From: Cohnella abietis
Lineage (GTDB): Bacteria > Bacillota > Bacilli > Paenibacillales > Paenibacillaceae
DNA: 64,000 nt
Assembly: GCF_004295585.1 (NCBI RefSeq)
Contig: NZ_AP019400.1
Coordinates: forward strand, 6,688,501-6,752,500
Reading direction: 5' to 3'
Program-made: the position numbers and the translations under genes
The notes under the pieces: model-generated
Seen by the model: only the letters and a program-made list of their open reading frames with translations
Database searches by the model: none
Told to the model about the DNA's origin: nothing
Part shown: positions 1 to 9,098 of the stretch, piece by piece
How positions within the stretch are numbered: the first letter of the stretch is position 1
Layout of the letters: each line of letters begins with the position of its first letter

Positions 1-3000
1 GCAAAATGACCGTCCCCGCGACCTTCCGCAATTCCCTTAGCCGCAGCGATTCCAATTGCTTTCCCAGCCCAAGCTTGCACGCTGGCAATGTCGTTGAAAT
101 CCACCTTATTTTCAACAACAACATAAGTCGAAAAAGTTCTGCGCTCGGCTTCAAAGTATTTCGTCGCCGGGTTGTAATTACCGCCGTAATACTCCAGCTT
201 CCCATCGATCACTTTGGCAAGCACAAGCAAATCAGTATCTACGCCCGCTACGCTTGCAATCGGCAGTTTGACGATGACAGGCACCGTAAACTTCATTTTG
301 CTATTCGCAGTGTTAATAAATTCAAAATCATAAACATCCGAAACTACCTTCTGATGCGTAACATCCGTTGCAATAGCTGGCGCCTTCTTGTTCATATGCA
401 GAGTCGTACTCCCATTAAGTTGATTAACATCAACCGTTATTATGACCCCGTTTAACTTAATGGAAATCGAAGCAAAGCCCGAATCTTTCATTTTTTGAAT
501 AAAATCTGCACCTATCTTTATTTCGGCATTAGGTGAGGACTGTTCGCCTAAATCAAGAGTTACTGCTACTCTAGCAGGCTCGGCTTTCGGATAATACTGG
601 GCTAATTGAGCGTTTAGTTTAGCAGCATTGCTAGTAACAGTTGCGAATACGTCATTAAATAGATTTGCATTCAGATCGAATGTTGACTTATCGCCATTCA
701 GCTTAGCTAGATTAGTAATCTTAATTATAGATTGCTTTTCGATTGCGGCTTCAACAGCATCTGTTGCTTTGCTTTGAGAATTCAACTCTTTAAGCGTAGC
801 CTCTATTTCTTTACTTGAAGCAGACGCAATGCTTAGCTCTAAAACAACAATTGGCATCGTTGGTATAGTCGACGAAGATGTTGATGATGGCGGTGTTGGA
901 TCCTGCGTAAAAATTAAGGTTGTAACCAACCCTGCCGGAGCTCCTGTGCTCCGATTTGCTGCTATACGCACAAGTAACGTATGGCTGCCGGTTAGGTCTA
1001 AAGCATTAAAGTTTTCCGCATTGTACATTACATAGTTTGCGTCATCCAGCTTGTATTCCATCGCTGTTGTTAAGCCCGTCACCGTATTCGTGACATCATC
1101 CAAGGTCACATTAGGAGCAGCAGGCGTCGCCCGTATTGGATTGTATACCTCCAATTCCGATATGGCCATTTCTAACCCGGTCTGATTGGGACCGTCCGGC
1201 TTCACGGCAACAACTCGAACATACCTGGCCTTCGTCTCAGCGATCGTATTATCGCTTGTTCCCGAAGTAAATCCTGTAACTTGCTTCACCGTTGTGAAGG
1301 TAATCCCATCTGTCGACGTTTTAATATCAAATTCTGTCGCATACCAGTTACTCGGCATTTTCACGACGATTCTGTCCACGCTATGCTTGGCACCCAAATC
1401 TACTTGCAGCTGCCATAAATGTTGACCGTTCGCAAATGCAGACGTAGCTGAATCTCCATCAACCGCTTTGTTTGCTTCAAATCCAGGCCACATGCTGGCC
1501 GTGCTTCCATCCGCAAAAAAGGCCTTTGCCGGTTGGTTTAATGCCAGATTCTCGCCCGGTCTTGGCATGGGATCTGTCGGCTCTGTCGGTCCTTCGCCTT
1601 CACTTAACTCACTGCTTATGGTTACAGGCGCCGAATAGGCGTAGACACCCATATACCCTGCCGACGTAACTTTACCTACTCCGTTATCGATTAGATCGAT
1701 AATTTTCCTACTGTCTACATACACGACGAGCCTTACGCCCTCTGCCATGTTCTTTGCTCCGAACTGCACCAGATGTTTCTTATCCATCTCGAACACGTTG
1801 TTAGGCAACGTTCCTTCGCTTCCTATAATCCCGTCAATATTACCGTAAAATACAGTACGTACGCCGTCATTGAATCTTTGCAGTTCGACTTCTCCCGGTT
1901 TGAAAACGAGAATGTACCCTTCGTTCGCAGCATCCCATACAGCTTTATCCGCTAATTTTTGTCGAATACTAATGGCCGGCCATTCAACGCCACCCGCAGA
2001 AGCGGATTTCATATTAAATTCAAGCAGCTCATTTTGGAACGTCCTGCCGCTATAAGCAGTAGAACCATTACTTATCGTAATACTTCCATCTGCCCCATCT
2101 TCAACTCCGACTCCGCCCTTATACCAGTTGTCAAAATCGGCGATTTCATCAACGATGTTATACAAAGCCGGTACTGCTCCCAATGTAACCGGTGCCGAAT
2201 AAGCGTAGACGCCCATATACCCTGCCGAAGTCACTTTACCTGCTCCGTTATCGATCAGATCGATGATCTTCCTACTGTCTACGTACACGACAAGCCTTAC
2301 ACCCTTTGCCGTGTTCGTTGCGCCGAACTGCACCAGATGTTTCTTATCCATCTCGAATACGTTGTTGGGCAAAGTTCCCTCGCTTCCTACAATCCCGTCA
2401 ATATTGCCGTAGAATACAGTACGTACCCCGCCATTGAATCTTTGTAATTCGATTTCACCCGGTTTGAAAACCAAAATATACCCTTCGTTCGCAGCATCCC
2501 ATAAAGCTTTATCCGCTACTTTTTGACGAATGCTGATCGCTGGCCATTCAACGCCACCCGCAGAAGCCGATTTCATATCGAACTCCAGCAATTCATTTAA
2601 GAAGGTCTTCCCCGTATACACGGATGAGCCATTGTTGATGACAAGGCTTCCTTCCAACCCATTCTTGGTAGAAGCTCCATCCACATTCCAATGATCGATA
2701 TCGGCGATTTCGTTATTGAGACTATAACCTCTAATGAGGGATTCTGGTGATTCTTTCGTAACGAATACTTTCCATGTTTTACTGAAGGTCCCTTCGTCAT
2801 CTTGTACGACATAAGTGACCGTCTGGCTGAAATTCCTTGCCTCGGTAAGATCGGAAGTACTATAGCAATCCTCCGACACCTCTGCATCCGGGATCAGATT
2901 TGTAATATCTATATCTTCTTTTACGGTTATCAGTATTTCTTTCGTGCCGTTGTTCATCGTTGTTTTTAACTGTCCAGGCAGATTGAATTTAGTAAAGTCA

Positions 3001-5639
3001 CATGCTGCCGGTACCGCGTCGAACTTCAGATTCGGATTCCAATTCACATTACTCAAATCTGCATTATCATCTGCATGAACGACAAAACGAACACGATCTC
3101 CTTTGAGTATCTTCAAATAGAGTTGATTACTGATCTTTTCTCCTGGAGATACGGTCTTTGGTCCCCACACGACAACATCATTTTTATAAACGCTTGCGGT
3201 AACCGTAGCACCATTGCTGAGATCCGGAGCAGGAACCGGCACTGTCGTTGGATTGTATACTTCCAACTCCGATATGCCCATTTCTAGCCCAGTCTGATAG
3301 GGACCATTCGGCTTCACGGCAACGACTCGAACATACCTGGCTCTCGTCTCGGCAATCGTATTATCGCTTGTGCCCGAAGTGAACCCTGTTACTTGCTTAA
3401 CCGTTGTGAAGGTAGTCCCATCCGTGGACGTTTGAATATCAAATTCTGTGGCATACCAGTTCCCCGGCATTTTCACGACAATTCTACCTACCCTATGAAT
3501 GCCACCCAAATCCACTTGCAGCTTCCATAAAAATTCACCGTTCGCGAACGCAATGGTATCCGCTTTTCCGTCAACCGCCTTGGACGCTTCAAATCCTTCA
3601 TACATGGTGGCACTGCTGCCATCCGAGTTATAAGCTGTTGCCGGTTGGTTTAATGCCAAGTTCTCGCCCGGCCTTGGTGTCGCATCTGTCGGTTCTCCGC
3701 TTACCTCCCCGTTGCTTATCACATCAGACAGTCTCGCGTATCCCCTCGTTGATGCAGTCCATTCCTTGCTTGAATTGCCGTCTTGGTCCAATGTTGGCCA
3801 AGAGCCTTGAAGATGGCTTGTAAGAGGCGAAAGATCCCAATAAGCTGGTTCTAGTCCAGCATTGTTAATGATCGCTTGTGCTTCAGTCGGCCAATTGCCA
3901 TCCGTTATAGTCGTATTGTTAGTTAAGGTGCAGTTCGTGCACGCATTGGCCATATTCGCCGTATCAGAGTAATTATCATGAACGGTGTTGTCATGGATCG
4001 TACCTGTCCACATGGAAATCCATCTTCCCGTTTGCTTAACTACGTTGTGGTGAATATTGAAATAGGCGCTTCCTTCATCCGGATAAATTCCCCAGCCTCC
4101 ATATGATCCGTACATATTTTGCAAATAGTTTCCGCTTATCGTTGAATTCGGCTGAGCACTTAACGTGTAAATGCCTCCACCGTCTCCAAGAATATTCATG
4201 AGATCGTGAACGTAATTGTTCGTGATTTGATTATTTTGCGCATAGGAATTCGTTCCCCAGCCCCAGCCTTGAGAAATACCCGAATAAGGCAAGTGGGATA
4301 CCTCGTTATGCGTAATCGTAGAGTAGCTGGTATACCCTCCAAAGATACCTACTGCGTCAAAATATTCTGCACCTGCGCGTGTAATGTAATTATTCGCAAT
4401 GGTGTGATGGGTATTGCGCTCCCTAATGTCAGTTGGGTTAACAACGTTAGGTGTAATCTCGCCGATCCGAATTCCGCTTGCGGATATATCCTCGAATACA
4501 TTGCCGACAATTGTGTTGTTCTGGCTTCCATATTCGAAAACCAAGCCAATCCCGCCTAAGTGGGTAAACGTATTGCGCTCCAATGTTACAGATTTCGCTG
4601 CACGGAAGGTGACGTTACCCGGCGTATTCGTTAAATTTTGAGTAGCGGCTGTATGAACTCCCGTATAAGTAAATCCAGCCTGAAGCGGAACATATCCGTC
4701 ATTTGTACTCGGCTGCATCCAAGTCGCGTAAGCGAACGTAAGACCGATAATACGCACGTTGTGAATCGGAGTATTCAGCGTTCCCGTTCCGCTGAGCAGC
4801 GTTTGCAAAGTCGGGGCGACGACTTCTGCCGAAGCCATGCTTTCTCCTGCACGCGGTTTGTAATATAAGTAACCTGCCGTCCGATCCAAGTACCATTCGC
4901 CTTCGGAATCCAACAACTCATAGGCATTCTCGAGCCAGGCAATAGATTTGATTCCTGGGGTATCGCTTAATTGCGAGTTGTTCCAGCAGTTGTTTTGCAT
5001 CGTAATGGTCGTTCCTACAATCGATGAAACCGGACAGCGGAAGTTTTTCCAAGCGTTAAAGCTAACCACTTCTATTTGGTTTTGATTCCCCCAGCTGGCC
5101 ATCGTTGCATTTGGTGCAATAAAGCCCGTAGCCGTTTTCGTGAAACCGTCAGGATTATGCTCGCCTTGCGCTCGTGTCGCCCGAACCCCGTTCACATATA
5201 GCTGCCGAGTATTCAGCGTTGTGCCGACATTAGAGCGGTAAATATTTTTCTCAAAGTCTGATAAACTCCAGCCCGAGATCGTTTGTCCTCCGCTAAGTAT
5301 CGGCGTTTCATCCGGATAGGCTTGATAGATGACGTCAAAGCCACCTGTACCGGAGTCTAGTTGAGTCAGTTGAAAAGTTGACGATAAGTTATACGTTCCA
5401 TCGCGTAAATATACGACAATGTCTCCAGTCATATTGGTATTCATTGTACGTACCTTGGCTTGAGCACCAGTAAGAGAACAAGGAGCTTCTATGGAGCATG
5501 TACTCCCGCTTCCTGTGGGCGATGCGAAAAGGGATGTTGCTGTTGTAGCTGCAGCTGAGCTTTGAGGAAACGAAGAAAGGGACATTAATAATGTAGAGCA
5601 GCCAAGCACCAAGCTCATTAATATCTTAAAAGCCTTCAT
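1..5639 (-). CDS. Secreted SLH-anchored parallel beta-helix protein with discoidin and LamG-like modules (GH141-like), C-terminus cut off
   Basis: The frame is open from ATG 5639 (RBS TTGGAGGAATGG) to the left window edge, about 1,879 codons, so the C-terminus is missing. Residues 1-29 form a signal peptide. Residues 30-640 are a right-handed beta-helix with many N-x-I/V-x-x-N rungs. An early segment reading GEWYLDRTAGYLYYKP resembles GH141-type proteins (fucosidase/xylanase family). A discoidin (F5/8C-like) domain lies at about 650-796, then a linker, two near-identical LamG/concanavalin-like domains (about 973-1154 and 1161-1342), and a second discoidin domain (about 1350-1500). At the edge, residues 1850-1879 start an SLH domain (WAGKAIGIAAAKGIAEG). 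Inference: an S-layer-bound enzyme for a plant or microbial polysaccharide. The modular layout is clear; the substrate is unknown. Confidence 0.88.
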   Translation of the reverse strand, partial: MKAFKILMSLVLGCSTLLMSLSSFPQSSAAATTATSLFASPTGSGSTCSIEAPCSLTGAQAKVRTMNTNMTGDIVVYLRDGTYNLSSTFQLTQLDSGTGGFDVIYQAYPDETPILSGGQTISGWSLSDFEKNIYRSNVGTTLNTRQLYVNGVRATRAQGEHNPDGFTKTATGFIAPNATMASWGNQNQIEVVSFNAWKNFRCPVSSIVGTTITMQNNCWNNSQLSDTPGIKSIAWLENAYELLDSEGEWYLDRTAGYLYYKPRAGESMASAEVVAPTLQTLLSGTGTLNTPIHNVRIIGLTFAYATWMQPSTNDGYVPLQAGFTYTGVHTAATQNLTNTPGNVTFRAAKSVTLERNTFTHLGGIGLVFEYGSQNNTIVGNVFEDISASGIRIGEITPNVVNPTDIRERNTHHTIANNYITRAGAEYFDAVGIFGGYTSYSTITHNEVSHLPYSGISQGWGWGTNSYAQNNQITNNYVHDLMNILGDGGGIYTLSAQPNSTISGNYLQNMYGSYGGWGIYPDEGSAYFNIHHNVVKQTGRWISMWTGTIHDNTVHDNYSDTANMANACTNCTLTNNTTITDGNWPTEAQAIINNAGLEPAYWDLSPLTSHLQGSWPTLDQDGNSSKEWTASTRGYARLSDVISNGEVSGEPTDATPRPGENLALNQPATAYNSDGSSATMYEGFEASKAVDGKADTIAFANGEFLWKLQVDLGGIHRVGRIVVKMPGNWYATEFDIQTSTDGTTFTTVKQVTGFTSGTSDNTIAETRARYVRVVAVKPNGPYQTGLEMGISELEVYNPTTVPVPAPDLSNGATVTASVYKNDVVVWGPKTVSPGEKISNQLYLKILKGDRVRFVVHADDNADLSNVNWNPNLKFDAVPAACDFTKFNLPGQLKTTMNNGTKEILITVKEDIDITNLIPDAEVSEDCYSTSDLTEARNFSQTVTYVVQDDEGTFSKTWKVFVTKESPESLIRGYSLNNEIADIDHWNVDGASTKNGLEGSLVINNGSSVYTGKTFLNELLEFDMKSASAGGVEWPAISIRQKVADKALWDAANEGYILVFKPGEIELQRFNGGVRTVFYGNIDGIVGSEGTLPNNVFEMDKKHLVQFGATNTAKGVRLVVYVDSRKIIDLIDNGAGKVTSAGYMGVYAYSAPVTLGAVPALYNIVDEIADFDNWYKGGVGVEDGADGSITISNGSTAYSGRTFQNELLEFNMKSASAGGVEWPAISIRQKLADKAVWDAANEGYILVFKPGEVELQRFNDGVRTVFYGNIDGIIGSEGTLPNNVFEMDKKHLVQFGAKNMAEGVRLVVYVDSRKIIDLIDNGVGKVTSAGYMGVYAYSAPVTISSELSEGEGPTEPTDPMPRPGENLALNQPAKAFFADGSTASMWPGFEANKAVDGDSATSAFANGQHLWQLQVDLGAKHSVDRIVVKMPSNWYATEFDIKTSTDGITFTTVKQVTGFTSGTSDNTIAETKARYVRVVAVKPDGPNQTGLEMAISELEVYNPIRATPAAPNVTLDDVTNTVTGLTTAMEYKLDDANYVMYNAENFNALDLTGSHTLLVRIAANRSTGAPAGLVTTLIFTQDPTPPSSTSSSTIPTMPIVVLELSIASASSKEIEATLKELNSQSKATDAVEAAIEKQSIIKITNLAKLNGDKSTFDLNANLFNDVFATVTSNAAKLNAQLAQYYPKAEPARVAVTLDLGEQSSPNAEIKIGADFIQKMKDSGFASISIKLNGVIITVDVNQLNGSTTLHMNKKAPAIATDVTHQKVVSDVYDFEFINTANSKMKFTVPVIVKLPIASVAGVDTDLLVLAKVIDGKLEYYGGNYNPATKYFEAERRTFSTYVVVENKVDFNDIASVQAWAGKAIGIAAAKGIAEGRGDGHF
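1612..2720 (-). repeat. Tandem intragenic duplication encoding two LamG-like domains
   Basis: Two copies (about 1612-2156 and 2176-2720, offset about 564 bp) are highly similar at DNA level. For example, both contain a stretch reading GTAGAC.CCCATATACCCTGCCGA, and both encode the same residues NEGYILVFKPGE and DKKHLVQFGA. The high nucleotide identity suggests a recent duplication or ongoing gene conversion. The two discoidin domains of the same gene (about 1140-1600 and 3240-3690) form a second, dispersed duplication. Confidence 0.85.
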
Positions 5640-5677
5640 TTATACCATTCCTCCAATTCATATTTAAAATCACTTTT

Positions 5678-5691
5678 TGTAAGCGTATTCA
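5678..5691. promoter_or_regulatory. Candidate CcpA cre site upstream of the SLH beta-helix gene
   Basis: TGTAAGCGTATTCA matches the cre consensus TGWAARCGYTWNCW at 13 of 14 positions. It lies about 40 bp upstream of the ATG at 5639, a typical place for catabolite repression of a polysaccharide-degrading enzyme. The assignment is by motif only. Confidence 0.45.
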
Positions 5692-5837
5692 TAAAACTGA
5701 GGACAGAAGGCAAAAGTCTTTGCTAGAGTTGCTTCGATACAATCGAACGATGAGGATATAGGCGCTGCTACTACCAAAACAATAAAAATGTGGCGTTAAC
5801 CGCTGCACACATTTTCATTGTTTTCTCTCGATAGAAT

Positions 5838-6935
5838 CTACCGATTTTTCCCCCTACCAAGAATAGGTATCGTTTCTACGTATAGTCCATCACGGAAAGC
5901 GTACATCTGATCCGCCAAGTTAATCGGAGGACAAATATGATTCGGAATGATTTCCACGACATCTCCGATTCGCAATTCCGAAGCCCCATCCACATACACT
6001 GTTCCATGCTCTTCCGAGAGCGAACGAATGCTTGCTTCAGGATGACCACATATTTGTCCGTAACCCCCTTGTTTATATCCATCCTGCGACAGGGTTTTAC
6101 TCCCCGCATCAATGATGATGCGCTCTCGCGTTGGATGAGCTACGACAGTAGCCATAACTCGGACCGCGCACTCTTCCTCTGTGGCACCGCCAACACCCAT
6201 AACGTAACGATCATTGAATGCATACATACCCGGACGCATTTCCGTCGCAAAAGGAATTTCTTTAATAAAACGGGCAGTAGCCGTTGCACCAATGCTAATC
6301 TCTTCTATATAAATACCTTTTTTCTCTAAAGCTTGCTTAGTCTCATTCATCATTTCAGCATCTTGAATGGCGATCGCTTTAACATCCTCGTCACTGTCTT
6401 TGGCATAGGCTTGCCCCGTATGGCTCATAACTCCCTTAATATCTAGAAAAGGAAGCGCGGCAATCCGTTCAATATGAGAGACGCTATCCAGAGGACTGCG
6501 TCCCATGCGCTGCAGACCGGTGTCTATGTCCACATACACTGGAATTTTGCATTTGCGATGCTCGCCTACCTGGTTAATTCCTTTGGCAACCTCGATATCA
6601 TCGAGTGCCACGGTTAGCTTGCATCGATTAAGCAAGGCATGAAATCGTTCGAGCTTTGTCCTTCCGATCAGAGGGAAAGCAATTAGAATATCTTCAATAC
6701 CGTGGTCGGCCATTACCTCTGCCTCGCCAAGCTTTGCGCACGTAATTCCCGTTGCTCCCGCATCCAATTGCATCTGCGCGATCCGTGGACTTTTGTGCGT
6801 TTTGGTATGGGGTCTGAGCTTAACTCCGGCTTCCGCAGCCAACTGCGCCATTCTCTTAATATTCCGTTCCAATATATCCATATCTACCGCTAGGAACGGG
6901 GTATCGCCGAGCAACCCTTCATCGCGTACAAACAT
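5838..6935 (-). CDS. D-threonine aldolase / D-serine dehydratase-like PLP enzyme (alanine racemase N-terminal fold)
   Basis: 365 aa. The N-terminal half is the alanine-racemase-type PLP barrel, with the cofactor lysine region RPHTKTHKSP near residue 43 and the G-x-T-C-A-K-L-G-E-A-E strand typical of the DSD1/D-TA family. The C-terminal domain carries NHICPP, the H-x-C pair that binds zinc in D-serine dehydratases. Family members cleave beta-hydroxy-D-amino acids or deaminate D-serine. ATG 6935 has an RBS (GGATGTG) inside the end of the upstream gene, 4 bp away, so the two are translated as one operon. It is the last gene of the 17034-5838 cluster. The substrate is uncertain; a D-amino acid released from the imported compound is an inference. 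Confidence 0.85.
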   Translation of the reverse strand: MFVRDEGLLGDTPFLAVDMDILERNIKRMAQLAAEAGVKLRPHTKTHKSPRIAQMQLDAGATGITCAKLGEAEVMADHGIEDILIAFPLIGRTKLERFHALLNRCKLTVALDDIEVAKGINQVGEHRKCKIPVYVDIDTGLQRMGRSPLDSVSHIERIAALPFLDIKGVMSHTGQAYAKDSDEDVKAIAIQDAEMMNETKQALEKKGIYIEEISIGATATARFIKEIPFATEMRPGMYAFNDRYVMGVGGATEEECAVRVMATVVAHPTRERIIIDAGSKTLSQDGYKQGGYGQICGHPEASIRSLSEEHGTVYVDGASELRIGDVVEIIPNHICPPINLADQMYAFRDGLYVETIPILGRGKNR

Positions 6936-6939
6936 ACAA

Positions 6940-8370
6940 TCACATCCTGTTCACATTATCCTTGAGACAGCGTGCCAGCAAATTACGAGTGATCTGCTGC
7001 ACCCTTGAATCCGGCCCCTGTACCCGGCTAAACGTACCCGAGGCCGGAATATGTCCGGGCGGGTTACTTAATCCCTCTCCCCACCATATCGTCCCTGCGT
7101 TGAATACCCAATTGTTTCTAGGTCCCGGGTATATAGTTGCCGCATGTTTGGCGTCGCCAAATGTGTGACTACCATCCGCATTGTCCCGAACTTCATCCGC
7201 TATTCCGATCAGCTCGCTATGGGCTAGAATTTCCAAGCCTTCTATTTCCTTGAGCGGCAAACCATGATACTCCCAACCGATCAACCCAGGGATGCTGTCA
7301 CCCGACTTCATGCCTGTGCCCTCGAACACCCAATGCTCCGGATTTACGACCGTCCAATCTCCATATCCTGAAGCAAACGATGCCGCCCCCATCAATTCAT
7401 GCTCATCCATAAACCGCTTCCGGCGCGCAAATGAACGAAACGGTGCTCCCTCGTCCCCGTATGGGATAATCTCGTGATATACGGCGTTCCCTGAAAGAAA
7501 GAGCAAGCTGACTCCTGCATCACGAGCATTGCACGCATGTTCATACATTTCCCTCGTCCAATATTCATCGTGCCCCGAAGATATGAATACTTGACACTTA
7601 TCTAATAAACTAGCATCTCTATGAAGATCGAGATTGGAGCAGTACGTGACGTCATATCCTTCTGCCTCCAGCCAGTAAGCCAATGGAAACTCCCATAGGA
7701 GAAATTCACCGGAGCCGCCGGATAACGGCGAATCGACGACTTGAAAGTATTTGCTGTACGGACGATCAAAGCTGACCCGGACATTCGGACCGGTATACCA
7801 AGGCTCGACCCCATCATCATAGATCGAGCTCGTTCCCGGCCATTTGTTATACGCCTGCCAAGTCAGATCGCTCACTTGAACGAGAATTTCTGTCTTCCGT
7901 TGCTGCTTCACCACAAAAGTGATGTAGCTCTGGGCGCCCAACATTACATTCCGGGTCAGCTTCGCCAAGTAAACGCCACTGACCCATTCGTCAGGAACCT
8001 GCAAGGTCACAGATGGCCGCCATTTGCACTCCCGGAGCCTCTCTACCGACTCCATAGGAACTGTCTGTTCTTCTCCATCGAACGTCCCCAGACGTAATAG
8101 ATGTCGACCGCCTGTTCCACCGTAATATCCAAGTCTATAAATATCCACTGTGAACGAACAAGCAGGGGACGTGCTTATCATGAAGTCAATGCTCTCCCCA
8201 GGGTAAACGCTTGTAAGGGAAGCGTACCCTTCAATAACAGCGGAACGAGCACCATGGATCAGAGAGGTTCCATGATTATGATCTATTTCCGTATAATCAA
8301 ATTGATACTGGTTAAGCTGCCAGTTCAACGTTCCGGGCATTGCATTTTCCTTTACTGTTATGTTTTCCAT
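6940..8370 (-). CDS. N,N-dimethylformamidase beta-subunit-like protein
   Basis: 476 aa, no signal peptide. It resembles the large (beta) subunit of N,N-dimethylformamidase: an N-terminal beta-sandwich segment with YRLGYYGGTGGRHLL (about residues 78-92), then a glutamine-amidotransferase-like part with VSFDRPYSKY, FISSGHDEYW and LLFLSGNAVY. Known family members hydrolyse amide C-N bonds using iron and need a small alpha subunit; no such gene is seen here. ATG 8370 follows GGAGTGA. Its place between a cyclase-family hydrolase and a D-TA-like enzyme suggests a role in opening an amide or N-substituted sugar. The family match is good; the function is inferred. Confidence 0.75.
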   Translation of the reverse strand: MENITVKENAMPGTLNWQLNQYQFDYTEIDHNHGTSLIHGARSAVIEGYASLTSVYPGESIDFMISTSPACSFTVDIYRLGYYGGTGGRHLLRLGTFDGEEQTVPMESVERLRECKWRPSVTLQVPDEWVSGVYLAKLTRNVMLGAQSYITFVVKQQRKTEILVQVSDLTWQAYNKWPGTSSIYDDGVEPWYTGPNVRVSFDRPYSKYFQVVDSPLSGGSGEFLLWEFPLAYWLEAEGYDVTYCSNLDLHRDASLLDKCQVFISSGHDEYWTREMYEHACNARDAGVSLLFLSGNAVYHEIIPYGDEGAPFRSFARRKRFMDEHELMGAASFASGYGDWTVVNPEHWVFEGTGMKSGDSIPGLIGWEYHGLPLKEIEGLEILAHSELIGIADEVRDNADGSHTFGDAKHAATIYPGPRNNWVFNAGTIWWGEGLSNPPGHIPASGTFSRVQGPDSRVQQITRNLLARCLKDNVNRM

Positions 8371-8397
8371 GATCGTTCACTCCACATAGCTATTTAT

Positions 8398-9063
8398 TCA
8401 CTTCATATTTTCAGAAAATTGATCGATGAGAATGGCTCGGCATGGTGTTCCGCAAACACCGGGTATATTCAAAGGAAGCGAAATTAAAGTGAAAATTCCT
8501 TTGCCTACTCCACGCAAGCTAATTAGTGGAGCTAAAAGCAGCCGATCCTCGGCAAAGAATAGTCGATTGAGAACTCCATCGTCATTCCTCGGGTCCTGTA
8601 CACAGGGTATATCGAGCCCGAGCAGGCTGAAATTCTGACTAACAACCCATTCCATCGCTTCCGGGAGAAAGAAGGGACATTCCGTAATAAAGCGAGGATC
8701 GTCCCAATACCGTTCCCAGCCGGTTGCAACTAGAAGAGCGTCACCCGGACGGATATCAGCTCCCGTTGCCTCGATTAGTTCAGCTGCCGTAATCGGTTCT
8801 AGCGGTTGTTTGTCCTTTAGCTGAGCGACGACTGCCCGATTAACGAATCGGTTCACTGGGACGTCGGCAATTTGCTCGCGATCGGCAAACAGATGATCGG
8901 CGGTCTCAATATACGTACCAGCCAGCGTGTGTAAGCTTAAGCGATGACCCTTCCAGCCCTCTGCTTCCAGAGAAGCAATGGGCTCGACCTCTACACTAGG
9001 AAGCGGATCGCCATATGACCACATCCCTGTTCGAATCGGCCCTGTGATATCAAGAACACGCAT
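8398..9063 (-). CDS. Cyclase-family hydrolase (kynurenine-formamidase-like) with altered metal motif
   Basis: 221 aa, the usual length for the cyclase family (PF04199), whose members hydrolyse amides and lactones with bound metal. The family signature HxGTHxDxPxH appears here as HTLAGTYIETADH (about residues 45-57). The first and last His are kept, but the middle His is Tyr and the Asp is Glu. LLVATGWERYW and LLGLDIPCVQDP are typical later motifs. ATG 9063 has the RBS AGAAGG. The gene sits in the run of catabolic genes, 27 bp before the dimethylformamidase-like gene. Confidence 0.78.
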   Translation of the reverse strand: MRVLDITGPIRTGMWSYGDPLPSVEVEPIASLEAEGWKGHRLSLHTLAGTYIETADHLFADREQIADVPVNRFVNRAVVAQLKDKQPLEPITAAELIEATGADIRPGDALLVATGWERYWDDPRFITECPFFLPEAMEWVVSQNFSLLGLDIPCVQDPRNDDGVLNRLFFAEDRLLLAPLISLRGVGKGIFTLISLPLNIPGVCGTPCRAILIDQFSENMK

Positions 9064-9098
9064 ATTGTGAACCTTCTTTCTATAGCCTAACTCTCGTT

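Noticed and set aside
6..5640. Many plus-strand ORFs of 60-180 aa over the first 5.6 kb
   Set aside because: They lie opposite the single long minus-strand gene, lack ribosome binding sites and show no family features.
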